Shown here: positions 25,340 through 36,330 of the stretch, piece by piece
Layout: every line of letters starts with the position of its first letter
Numbering within the stretch: position 1 is the first letter of the stretch
Assembly (NCBI GenBank): GCA_008694505.1
Contig: VZDJ01000052.1
Span: 8,642,160 to 8,706,159, forward strand
Direction of reading: 5' to 3'
DNA: 64,000 nt
From: Cyanoderma ruficeps
Lineage: Eukaryota > Chordata > Aves > Passeriformes > Timaliidae
Made by a program: the position numbers and the translations under genes
Notes under the pieces: generated by a model
Seen by the model: the letters and a program-made list of their open reading frames with translations, nothing else
Databases searched by the model: none
What the model was told of the DNA's origin: nothing

Positions 25340-25710
25340 AGTGATGTGAGGGAGACTGGGTGTGGAAGCCTGGGAATTACCTGGCTAAGGCAGGTGAAAG
25401 CTTAGCCCGGGTTCCCTACAGGGAGGGAATAAACCTGAGGCCTTGGAGGTGGGACATTAGGAAGATGCTAATAGACTAAGCCCCGTTAGTTCAAGACCTT
25501 AGATTTATAAGGTCAAGCCCCTGCCCTGTAACCAAGTTTGGACACCTATCCCCAGGTAAAACCCTATAAAATGCCCGGCTGACCACACCCCTATGGTCTG
25601 TGTGTTAAATCCTATCTCTGGGCTTTCCATCACACCCATCTCATTTATTAGCCACGTGCAACCCAGCCAAACCAGGATTGGGGTCATGGGGATCTCCCCA
25701 CCTTACGATA
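25340..25710 (+). mobile_element. Probable solo ERV LTR fragment
   Basis: The stretch has the architecture of an avian retroviral LTR read on the plus strand. A TATA box sits in ACCCTATAAAATGCCCGG (TATAAA at 25565-25570). A pyrimidine-rich R-like segment follows (TCTGTGTGTTAAATCC), then a U5-like end resembling GGGGATCTCCCCACC. No gag, pol or env reading frame is adjacent, so if genuine it is a solo LTR or remnant. The left boundary is approximate and I could not see clean TG...CA ends or a target-site duplication. It lies about 0.6 kb from the SHLD1 CpG-rich promoter and would fire in the opposite direction. Confidence 0.5.
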
Positions 25711-28130
25711 AACTGGGAGTTTTTTCCAAGAGCCTTTGGACTTCAGAGTAATGAGGGCAGACTGATGTGTTTAGGAGGAAGTCACTAAAAGGAGGAAAAT
25801 CAATTTGAAGTCCCGTAGTTGCCAAGAGGGCTTTGTTTTTCTCACGGTTGAGGTGGGAAAGGTCTCCACAGGGAGAGCCTTTGGCACAGCAGTGACTCTG
25901 CCTCACCCTTACAGTGTCTCCTGAGCCAGGCCTGGGCTTTTGGGGTCACTGCACAAGTGGAAATGCAAACCTAGCTACACTCTGAGCTGGAACTAACCCT
26001 GAACTCTAGTGCTGGGCTACCTCTTGCCAGTCATATCTGTCCCCAAGAACTCCCCATCACTCCCTGGGGGCCTTCTGTGACCTGGAAAGCAGCAGATCAT
26101 TTCCTTGCAGGGACTGGAGCTGAGCTGTGGAATGCAAAACATCAGCAGATCTGCTTTATTTAGCAGTGGGAGCACTCGCAATATTACAGCATCCAGAGAA
26201 CAGCCATCTCTGTGATTTCACCCCACTGGATCATGCCAAGTCCCTGCCACTGGAAGAGCTCTGTCAGTGGGGAACACCACTGGTTCCTGGGAAAGCGAGG
26301 AGCTCCAGCAAACAGAGCTGCCAAGGAAGCTGCTGTGCTTACTAACAAACATACACAGCTTAGCAGTTTCTATTTGTCATACTAGGTGGACAGCTGAATC
26401 TTTGAATTTCGTTTCCCTCCTCTCCCTCAGCAGAATGAGGAGGTCCTGCAGGGCTGGCACCCCTGCCATTGTGGCCTACACACTGTAATCTTTATTCCTT
26501 GTGAACTGCCTTATCAGCAAAAAGATTAAGTTTGCCTGTAGTATTTAGGGCAAGTCTCTAAGTGTGTACTACGCTCCCTTTTATCAGCATCTCATTGTTG
26601 GCCCCTGATAAAACTCTACCAGCAGTCATTTCTGAAGCTGGTTAAAACAGAAGGTACGTGAGAGCCAAGAAACTCGGAATTAAACCCCACACTTGACATT
26701 TAACAAAGATCAGACTACTGAGAGTCAGCTAGGGAAAAGGAAATACAATTTGACTACTGCAGCTGTGTAACAATGAGATTTTGGGCCAGATTGTACAAGC
26801 TGTGTGGCTCCATGCCATTGCAGATAATGTGTACCTGCCAACTCACCATCTTAAATACTTCACACATAACATGAAGAAAAAGAGTCTGTTTTCACAAACA
26901 GCAGAACTTGCACGTTCATGTCTTTTCAGTCCTTTCCCACTGTCACACCACCTACCTACTTCCTTCTTTCTTATACAACAGCTCAAAGTTAATTTAGTAC
27001 CTCAAAGTGGAGTAACAGCTGGATGAATAGAAGCTAATCCAGGAAGAGGGCTGAAGGGATGCTAAGGAGATGTGAACAAGGTTGATTTTTGCACTGCTGA
27101 ATTTACAAAGACTGTTCTGTTGATTAACAGAAACGATTAAACCAAAGTTTGTAGTCTATACTTCAGTGTTTTGAGTTCATTCCTCACCATGAACTAGTCC
27201 TTTGTTATTAAAACTAAAAGAAAAAAATTAAAAATAATTAAATTTATTAATTGCATGCATTTAATACTTAAATTTATTAAATAAATTATAAAAATACTTA
27301 GATTTATTAAATAAATTATAAAAATATCTAAATTTATTAATTGGATGCATTTTACTTCTCAGCTCAAGACACTGTTACTAAAACAGATGGAGCATCAGGC
27401 TCCATCCTAGTTTCCATTCTGAAGCTTTCCCCAAGCACTGCAGACAGTTTTAGTGGCCTTTGCTCTGGAAAGTCCTCTTGTGGTTACCCCAGGAATGTTT
27501 ATAGGCTTCAGGCCAGTGTGACTGAGAAAACAGCTCTTCAAACTCCTCGAGATGAGAAACAGCAACTGGCAATTCATCTCCACTCCTTCCAAACCACTGA
27601 GGTTTGCTGACAACACTGCAAGGAGCAAAAAGCACAGGAAGGCTGTAAGAAAAGCTCTTTTTTACCACTCCACTGCCCCATAAAACGTCAGAGACCTGGC
27701 ATTCTCCAGTAGCTTTTTGCCTGAGCATCATTCCTTCACCTAGAGCCGTGTCCTTTGTGTGCACACACCACGGTACAGCACTGAAAGTGCAGTTCAGCTG
27801 CAGAGACAAAGCACATAAAAGCCCATTCCTACCAAGGCCAGAACAGGGTTAGCATGCTTGTGGCAATATACTTGCTTACCTGGGGAAAAAAAACAGAGGT
27901 TGGTCACCCTAAAACATTGATTTATCCATCTGTGTTAGCTGGTCAGGTAAAGAGTAGTATAGTCCATCCAAATTTGCCCGAGTTAAGTTTTCAGGCGCAC
28001 ACAAAAAAACCTTTGTGTGTTTCATGTTCTGCCACATCAAAGGCAATCACTCAAAGCAGCAAACCTCCCTCTACAGAGTCACTTCCCACTCAAAATCCTG
28101 GTCATTACTATCTCCAAGCAGTGAGAACTC
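25711..28130. other. Intergenic sequence, no gene seen
   Basis: This is ordinary noncoding sequence between SHLD1 and GPCPD1. Apart from the AT-rich tandem block at about 27.24 kb I see no exon with splice signals, RNA gene or repeat that I can name. Confidence 0.5.
27236..27352. repeat. AT-rich tandem repeat, ~30-bp unit
   Basis: A unit containing AAATTTATTAAATAAATTAT followed by AAAAATACTT or a close variant repeats about three times. The array is bordered by ATTGCATGCATTT on the left and ATTGGATGCATTTT on the right, so the outer units end in similar sequence. Confidence 0.8.
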
Positions 28131-28204
28131 TGCCTTTCAGAGTTTGGACTGGGCTATGACAGAGAACTGATTGCTGACTCAAGGTCCTGGTTAACTCTAG
28201 GGTT
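28131..28204. repeat. 74-bp direct repeat, copy 1
   Basis: This stretch matches 30169-30242 in the same orientation with about three substitutions in 74 bases. It includes GGGCTATGACAGAGAACTGA. Similarity ends abruptly on both sides. No transposon terminus is recognisable. Confidence 0.9.
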
Positions 28205-30168
28205 AACATGTAAACTATTTTACCTCGTCTTTTTAATTTATAAGCTAATCTACCTGTCTCTCTCCCCCACAGTCAAGCAGGCATCTCTAAGTTCCTCCAA
28301 CCTCATAAGCTCTGTTCTGGTGACAGCCCTTCTCTTCAAGACAGGTGAAGTTTGGGAGCAGTCATCTGCATTACAAAATGTGGGTCAGCCGGGCAATCAA
28401 AAACACTCCTGGCCTTCTCTTCCCGGGCCATAACACAGGTAATGCTTTTTGCTTCCTCCTTCAGTAACCAGAGGTTTAACCCTTTTGCTTGCTGCAGTCA
28501 ACACCCTGAGGTACAGGAAGTTTCCAAGACTAAATGTTAGTTTCTGGTGTACCACACGCCAGTAAATTGACTTCTAATTTTCTTCCCTTTTTTTATGAAT
28601 CCCTTGTTGTGGCTGGGACCTGCTTTTTCTGTTATCTGACTTTTTAAGGTGCCACTTCTAAACCAAACACGAAATCACGGTAGCCAGTCCATGTATTAAT
28701 ACTATGTCTTAAAATTTAGTGATTCCAGGAGAAACTGGTTTTCTCTTCAAAAAGTAGTTTACTGTGGCAAAGGTTTGACAACGTGAATGTTGAGGATATT
28801 TCAGTACATTATGTGACTCAGGAGTAGGCAGGAAGAACTCTATAACTTAACTCTCATGATGGATCTAAGCACAACTTGGGTCTCCCTTAACCAGCATCCT
28901 GTTTCCTTCTGCCAGACTTCTCCTCTTGCACTGCATTCCTGTTTAAGTCTCCACAGCCTTGCATTCCTGCTGCCCAGGAGTTCTGCTCATCCCATGGCTC
29001 TGCCTGGCCGTGACACAGCTGCTGCCCATGGCAATGCCTGTACAGCAGAGACATTTGGAGTTCCTAAGCTCATGTCTTAGTCTCCCTTTGGGGCAGAATC
29101 ACCCTTGAACCATTGGTTTATCCTCTGCTGTTTGTCCCCTTGCACTGTTGGAGTGATCAAGTCTCTTCAGCTTCTCAGTCTCTGTACACACCAGGCACCA
29201 ACAGGACTCCTTGAATTCTGGCAGGGAGCACGTGTCTGAGTTTCCAGTCCTTGTATTCCTGGGATCTGGGTGGAAATTGTGACAGCTGGACCTTCATCCC
29301 TCTATACACACAGAAATACCCGCCAGGGATATGTCACGTTCTCATGCTGCTGAGCCTTCAGGGAGTTTCCAAAAGATGCTTCCAGCCTCACTTGAAGTAA
29401 ACAGTCACAGGAGAACAGTCACAGTCTGGCTTCTTGCCGGGATCTCCCAGTGCCTGATACAGCATGGAGGTTGACAAGAAGTGTCAGTTGCAGCAATTAT
29501 GCATTTCTCTCTCCTGTGTTTAGGAGCTGAGCTCATTCCCTTGCCTTTCTGCACTGCTAGGGTGTCTCCCCTGTCCAGCAGCAGGCTTTTGTTACCACCA
29601 GCACACCAGCCCTGAGCTCATTACCTGCCGATCTGTTAGATTGGATCCAAGAGTTCAAAAGTAACCTGAGATAAGGCCGTCCAGGCTGACCCTGTTTTTC
29701 CTAGAAGCCAGATCAAAGTAGAGTCAGGTATGTCAGTTAGAGGGCTGGTGTTCTGCAGGTGGCTGGTGATGAATAGTGAAACTGAAGGGCAGAGATTGTG
29801 GAGTGCCCAAGGAAATCACCCTCTGCTCTCACACAGTGTTATCTGTTCCCTCAGCAGCTGTATTGTTTCAGGGAATTTCTGAGTAGTTTTTGCAGTTGTG
29901 AGCACTTAATTTTACTTTAATTGAGTTTCCACTCAGGCGACATAGACTTGACAATGGCTTTGGTATTAATTTCGCCCACCAGTTCTAGGAGAGGACCTTT
30001 ATAACTTAAAAGGGAAGGCTCCATTCTGATCTCATTCAGAGTTTCTTGATTTGACAGTCTTATCACCTGCCCCATATATTGTGGTGGGGTATGTTGGGGG
30101 TTTTGGGTGTTTTTTGGAGTAGTTACACATTTTCCTATAATTTCTGGATATATTAACTGCAGGGCTAA
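28205..30168. other. Sequence between the 74-bp repeats
   Basis: This is about 2 kb of noncoding sequence with no recognised gene or element, bounded by the two copies of the 74-bp direct repeat. If the repeats are terminal repeats of an inserted element, this would be its body, but I see no reverse transcriptase or transposase reading frame. Confidence 0.35.
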
Positions 30169-30242
30169 TGCCTTTCAAAGTTTGGACTGGGCTATGACAG
30201 AGAACTGATTGCTGACTCAGGTTCCTGGTTAACTCTAGGGTT
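30169..30242. repeat. 74-bp direct repeat, copy 2
   Basis: This is the second copy of the segment at 28131-28204, offset by 2038 bp. Confidence 0.9.
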
Positions 30243-30494
30243 TCCCAAACTTTCTGGATAAAGTCTGGCCCTCTGTGAGGTTTGTTCAAGGTGTGTCCAC
30301 CTCTAACCCCTGCATTCTCTGTGAGTCACAGCTAAAGGACTAAAGCCCACCAAAAGTCAGGCTTGTGTCAGTGCTCCTGCATGGGAGGGACACTGCTGAG
30401 CTGCAGCTCTCTGCAGAGACATGCTGCTCATGGAAAGTGGCAAGAATGTGCTCAGGGAGATGTTTGCTTCCAGCTATTCTCCAGAAATCCACCT

Positions 30495-30530
30495 GGGCAG
30501 GGCAGAGCACAGCAGGGCAGGGCAGGGCAA
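30495..30530. repeat. GGCAG simple repeat
   Basis: An imperfect array of GGGCA/GGCAG words is interrupted by AGCACAGCA. It is a short simple repeat with no coding meaning. Confidence 0.75.
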
Positions 30531-31210
30531 GACAAGGCTTTTTCCTGAGCTGTGAAATGCTCACAAAGTCCTGCTGGTTTCCTTGGAAGGCCTGGCAGTA
30601 ACACCAGAACAAAAAGAAAAGTTTCCCTTTACTGCTTGGGGCTGTCAGCAGTGAGAGAGTGGGTTTGGGCTTTCCTTTTCTGAGCTGTCAGCAGAGCACA
30701 ATGGAAATTGTCCCCCAGGCTGAAGATCAAGAGGGGGGCAAAGCTAAACCTGGCAGAGGTTTAATGCATAAATTTTAATTTATTTTAATGCATAAATTGA
30801 TGTTCCCCTCAGCCTGGTCAGCTTTCAGCTGGATTTTGAGTATCTACATGAGCTGCCCTGACCCAGTGTCAGCAGCACTTGAGAACGTGCTGCTGTGCAA
30901 TGGATCTGTGTGAGCACCTCAGAAGGAACAGCCAACTGTCCCCGCCTCCCACTTCACTCTTCACAGTTCCAAAAGCCCCCACTACTACTGGAAGGTTTAA
31001 ACCAACAATGTTTTTTTGTTTAAAGAGATTATAGCCTTGTTGCTGGCTTTAGGCCGCTGTTGCTGGTGTCCTTCTAGTTGAATTTATCCATGACCTCCCA
31101 CAAGAATGGAGGAGAGTCCATCCTTTAGGAATAGGAAGATCCATGCAGCTCCCAGGGCTGGCCCTGCTGCAGCTCAGCCTGCTGCTCCATCCCCAGGGCT
31201 CACACAGCTT

Positions 31211-31366
31211 AGGAGAAGGAAAAAAGGAGCCTTGGGCTTGCCCTGAGGCAGGAGAACCCCACAGGAGAAGGAAAACAGGAGCCTTGGGCTTGCCCTGAGG
31301 CAGGAGAACCCCACAGGAGAAGGAAAAGAGGACCCTTGGTCTTGCCCCAAGGCAGGAGAACCCCAC
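31211..31366. repeat. Minisatellite, 52-bp unit, three copies
   Basis: Three consecutive 52-bp units occupy 31211-31262, 31263-31314 and 31315-31366. Each begins AGGAGAAGGAAAA and ends GGCAGGAGAACCCCAC. The first two differ at about one position and the third is more diverged. Because 52 is not a multiple of three, the array produces three overlapping repetitive open frames on the minus strand, which are artefacts of the repeat rather than genes. Confidence 0.95.
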
Positions 31367-32450
31367 AGGACCTGTGCCCTGCTGGAGCAGGATTTCCCAC
31401 ACTGTGTTCCTGAGTCAGCTGAATCAGCCTTGAATTCCTTGGATGAGAGCATCAGACCAAGGCTGCCTTGAGCCCTGGAAGTGAGCAGACAGAGAGGAGC
31501 CCCTGCCTCTGGCCTAAAGCTGATTTATTGCCTCAAGGCAAAGACACTTTGCAGCTAGAGAGCTGTTCTTAGTCTCCAATGTAAGCTCCTTAACTGCTCT
31601 TCTGCAGGGCGCCCTCCCTATTCTTTTATTTTTAGATTAGCTATTTTTAAGAGATTGCTTGCTGCCTACTTAGAGGTGATTGATGCTCACATTTCTCAGT
31701 ACCAAACGCTGTTTTATTTGCAGTTACAGCACAGCAATTATTTACCTACTGGCTGGATCACAAAGACCTCTAATTAAAAAAATCTAGTTACTAAAAAAGA
31801 AAAAAAAAAGAAAATAAAAATCAAAGCTGCAATGACTCAGTCACTGGTTCACATTATACTGAGAACACAGCAGATTCTCAGGGTGGAGACCTCTTTTCCA
31901 AGGGTGATGCAATCTGTGAGTCCTGACCTCTCAGCACTTTTAAAACCAGGGTGCAATACATAGAATTTGGCAATGTACTTCAGGGCTGTTATGCTGACAG
32001 ATATTCCTCTTGTATTTTCAATTGTAAAACTTCCAACTTTCAACTCTTCCCCCTGAAAAGCAGGGGAAGGGGCAGCAGAGAGAACCCCGATTCCCTCAGA
32101 AAAAAAACCAACAATTTTTTACCAATTGCAGTGACCTACTGGAGCAGCATCCTCAGCTCCCATGGCTAACTGTAGGGGGAGGCTCCTGAGCCTGGGGAAT
32201 TTCTGTTCCCCTTTGTACAAAAAAAGGGAAAGATCAGTGTGCCTAGTGTGGTTTTAGTAAGGGATCACCTGAGATTGGGAATGAGAAGTTTGTCACCCTT
32301 TTTGCCCCAGGAGGGCATCCCAAGTACTCTGTAATGCAGGCTTGTGTTTTGCTGAAGGTTTCTGTGAGCTGTCACCAAACCCCTGATCCCAAGACAGCAA
32401 CAGGCCCAATGTTTGTAAACCTGTTACCACTTCATTAAAAAAAAAAAAAA

Positions 32451-32478
32451 NNNNNNNNNNNNNNNNNNNNNNNNNNNN
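32451..32478. other. Assembly gap (28 N)
   Basis: A run of 28 undetermined bases directly follows a poly-A tract of about 14 A. The gap probably reflects trouble sequencing or assembling the homopolymer. Confidence 0.98.
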
Positions 32479-33639
32479 GAGGAAAAAATATCAGCACACA
32501 TAAACATATCTTGAAATCTGAGCTGCCTGTGTCTCTGATTTTGATCAGGCCTCCAAAATCAAGGGATGACAGGTGCAGGACCTGTCAAACCACAGCTCCT
32601 CTCCAACAATAAATAGAGGTTTGGGGGTATTTGTGTGTAGAGGCATCAGAGACAGCTGAGAAGTAGAACACATGTGTCTGCTACTCAGCTACCTGAGCAA
32701 AAGAAATCCCTGTGTGCCCATGTAATACTCTCTCTTAGCCCACAAAACCCCTTCAGGCCATTACTACCAATTTTTCCTCCTGCTGGAGACAACTGTACTT
32801 GGATCCCAAGTGCTCAGATTGACTCAGATCTGCTTTTGGGTGGAGAAAGCAGCAGCCTTGTGCCTGTTCTGCACCACAGTCCTGTCTGGAATTTACACAG
32901 CCACCAAACCACGCTTTCAGTCACTGTGGCTTTGCACTGCAAGGCTTTCAGCTCCAAAGCCAGAAGATGGAAGTCAAATGTTTCCAAGTCACATGATGAC
33001 TGAGCTGATAAGAAGTATTGAATTTCTGGAATGCAGGCATTTTGGAGGAAAATGTATCACTTTTCAGTGGCTATTAGAGTAGATAAACTTCTCTATGCAA
33101 GTCATGCATATTCAACCTGACAAAGGGAAGCTTAGCAGCTTTTGGCTGATCATCTCTAGAAAAAGCAGTACACAAGGAGGGCTTCTGCTGCATGACCACA
33201 GCATCAACAATGAATCCCTGCAAAAAAAAAAAATCATCTTTATTCCCCAGCTACACCAAAGAGAAAACTGAAAAGGCTTCATAATACCCCAGAAGCTGCA
33301 GCTGGTCCTACTGCTCTGACCCAGGTTACTCAGAGCAGATGCTGCCCGTAGCAATTTTTGCTGCAGCTCTGAGGGATTCCAGCCAGGAGCACATTCCAAA
33401 GAGCAGCAGGACAGACAAACCAGCCAAGACACTTGTAGTGTGTTTTTGAAGACCAATGAGGAGCTAACCAGTAGCTGCACTTAGGCCTCCAAATCACTGC
33501 TGAACCTTGTATGTAGACGGCACAGAGGGTTTATTTTTATTTTTAATGCTAAAAGCAAGGACTGGAATGGTTTCTAGACAGTATCTATTTTTACTTTCAT
33601 ACCATTGTTTCTTCTTGCTAGAGGTCATGCACTTATTTT

Positions 33640-33663
33640 CCTTCCTTCCTTCCTTCCTTNCTT
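33640..33663. repeat. (CTTC)n microsatellite with one ambiguous base
   Basis: About five tandem CTTC/CCTT units end at a single N at 33660. The ambiguous base suggests length or sequence heterogeneity. Confidence 0.9.
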
Positions 33664-34904
33664 TTATTTGCCTCTCCAGCTGGAGTTTGGATACACACAC
33701 AGCAGCTCCAGTCCCTGGAAGCTGGCAGAGGTTGGTCAGTTCCTGCTGTGGCACAGGGATGTCTGTGCCTTCCTTTCCAGTGTCACAAGGATGTTTAGAA
33801 AGCAGCCCCTCACCTTGCTGCATCAAGTGGTTGGATCTGCTATGGCAAAGCTGTCAGTCAAACTGTGTGTGTGTAGCTTAGAAGTACCAAATAAATGTTT
33901 TTACCTGCATTTGCCCTTTAAATCAGAAATGAGAGCAAAGGTATATTTAATATTTCAGTGGGATCTGCTACTGAATCAAATCTGCTGCTCCCTCACCATT
34001 GGGGTAATGTGCAATTACTAAATAATAGCAAGTTCCCATAGACTGGAATGAAATCTTGTCTTTTTCAAGTACAGCATGTTCCATGTCCCAGAAATTAAAG
34101 CAGCTACGTGATCCTTGTGAGATCGTTGTTCTGGCAAATGATGCATCCTCCCATCCTGAATTTCCTCCTCCTTTGGGTTTGTATGAAAAGAATTCCACAT
34201 TGCCTCATAAACATCGTGTCTGTTGATGCCTCCCTCGCCCTCACAATCCCTGCATTGGTATTTGCTTAGCAATTCCCTGGCACTACTACCAGTTTCCATA
34301 GCAAAGGATGTTAGATGAGACTGTAATCACAAACTGAGGAACTGCCAAGGACTGAAAGTCAACCAAGCCACACATGAAGCAGCACAAAAATGCAAAATAT
34401 CCTTGGAATACCCCTGCTGGGAACTTCCTGAGAGATAGTGGAAAAATATTCCCTCTGGAAATCCTGTCCTGGGCCTATGAGACACTGAGCTAAAAATGCC
34501 AGACTAGATCTCATGTCCACAACTGAACTGTCACAGGTAGGGCAGGGAACACCTCACAGCCAAATCTGCCCCTTCTGCCCTGGAATGGCCGGGGGTGGGA
34601 CAGCACAGACAGGGCCAAAAAAGGGCAAGTTGCTCCTGCTGCCTGGCAGGGATGTCTGCTCCAGAGGCCAGGCAGCTGCCCTGTGCCAACAGGGGGGCAA
34701 AGGATGGACTCCCACAGCCCAAAAGCCTCTGCCAGCAACCTCCTAACACTGTCAGTGGATACCCCGGGCAGCCCAAATCTGCCCTCCTCACCTGGGGTAC
34801 AGTCAGAGGGACAGAAATTCACTGTGCAAAGATTGCTCCTTGTTCCTGCTGTCTGTCATTATCCCTGAGCAGGAAAAGCATTACCTCACTCAGGATAAGC
34901 GTGG

Positions 34905-35060
34905 ATATTGATTCATTCATTTGACACTTTTAGTGCTAATGGTGCATTAAGGTGCCCCTTGAATCGTGTCAAGTGCACTTTTGCATTAGCACTAATGGCA
35001 ATTACACATCCAGCTGCCAAGATGCAGGATTAACCTGAATTTTCCCCTTGAAAACAGATC
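34905..35060. promoter_or_regulatory. Candidate conserved regulatory element with nested dyads
   Basis: This AT-balanced, non-repetitive stretch contains several nested inverted repeats. TTAGTGCTAATG at 34930-34941 is the exact reverse complement of CATTAGCACTAA at 34984-34995. TTGACAC at 34921-34927 pairs with GTGTCAA at 34966-34972. AAGTGCACTT at 34971-34980 is a perfect 10-bp palindrome. Homeodomain-type TAAT/ATTA cores are dense, and TCAAGTG fits the NKX2 consensus. This looks like a developmental enhancer or conserved noncoding element, but conservation is inferred rather than seen. Confidence 0.35.
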
Positions 35061-35989
35061 TTTTATGTTGTGTAAGCCTTTAAAATTACAGATAAGGTTC
35101 AATCTGCCCAAACCAAGGACTAGAATGCAGCTGCCTCCTTGTAACACATGCAGCGTCTGCAGTGCTCCAATTTCTTCCTCAAAGGCCTAGCATGCTTTAA
35201 ACTAAATTATTCCACCTCCCCTGCTCCCCACCACCCCAAAAAATAATTGAGATGTTGTTTACAAGCTCATTTAGCTTTGAGGTTGTACATGCTGTTTTCT
35301 TTCAATATTTCTCAACACAGTAATTTTTACTTCCCTGCCCAGAAATTAACTGACCATTGACTCATCGCAACAAATGCTATTTTTAAAATTGCATTTAAAT
35401 ACATTTTTGGATGAAAAATTATGTCCAGAAGAGTCCCTAAATACTGTGCTACATGCCTCTAGGGATGGCATTCCGTTTCTGCAGGTAATAGAGATTCTCA
35501 GTTACTGCAGCTAGAGAAGTTAATGTCACATTTCTGCACAAACTTCAAGCAAGTAGATCTCAATAAGCTCTGGACAGAGTTAGGTAAGATATGGACAGGG
35601 AGCATATGAGTTTTAATCAACACTTGGGCTTCCACACTGATTTTTAACCAGCAAAGAAAGTCTAGCTCACTGGCCACAAAGCTTTCAGCTCTTTCCTCCC
35701 CCTGCCAACATTAGAATTGGGCAAATGTCTGTCTGCTTGTGTCTTTAATGGATCCTCTGCTGCAAGGAGTGTTTTCACAGCACAGAACTGTCCTTGCAGC
35801 TGTCCTGTGTCTGGAGAAAGGCCGGAGGGGTCACTTGTTGGTGGAACAGCATGAGCTGCCCTGGAGCCAGCGGGTCCATCTGCTGCCATTTGGGTTTTCC
35901 TTCCTCCCACTGCATGGTCAGACCCGCAGTTACAAATCCACAGGCTCTGCCCTAAGTCTTCCCACAGAAATGCCAACAGGAGATGGTCA

Positions 35990-36330
35990 TGCCATGAGGA
36001 TTTGGCTGGAAGGGACCTTTGGAAATCACTCTCTATCCCATCCTCCTGGATGATTGCCAGTGCTAAATCAGGTCTTATGTGTCTTTGTCCAGTAAAAACT
36101 TGAACCCCCTCCAAGGGTGGAGGTTCCCCCAGTCCCTCTGATGATCTGCCCCAGGGCTGCACATTTTCCCCACAATGAAGTTTTTCCCAACTTCCCACAA
36201 ATTGTGATCTTTGCCCCTTATTGCACCACCTCTGATCACCAAGGAGAGTTGGGCTCTTTCATCTTTTCAGCAGCCCTTCAAAAGACTAGTGGCTACTATT
36301 ACATTTACCTCCTGGCCATGCCAGTACTCT
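35990..36330 (-). mobile_element. CR1 LINE 3' fragment (old)
   Basis: The left end resembles the reverse complement of a CR1 3' end (TTTGGCTGGAAGGGACCTTT). It continues through diverged CR1 body words such as ATGAAGTTTTTCCCAAC and CAGCAGCCCTTC. Orientation is therefore minus. Divergence is high, so the right boundary is approximate. Confidence 0.75.

Larger units (their letters stand above)
31400..34900. other. Intergenic sequence with assembly gap
   Basis: No exon or RNA gene is recognised. It contains an N-run, a CTTC microsatellite and several A-rich stretches, but otherwise ordinary avian intergenic DNA. Confidence 0.5.
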
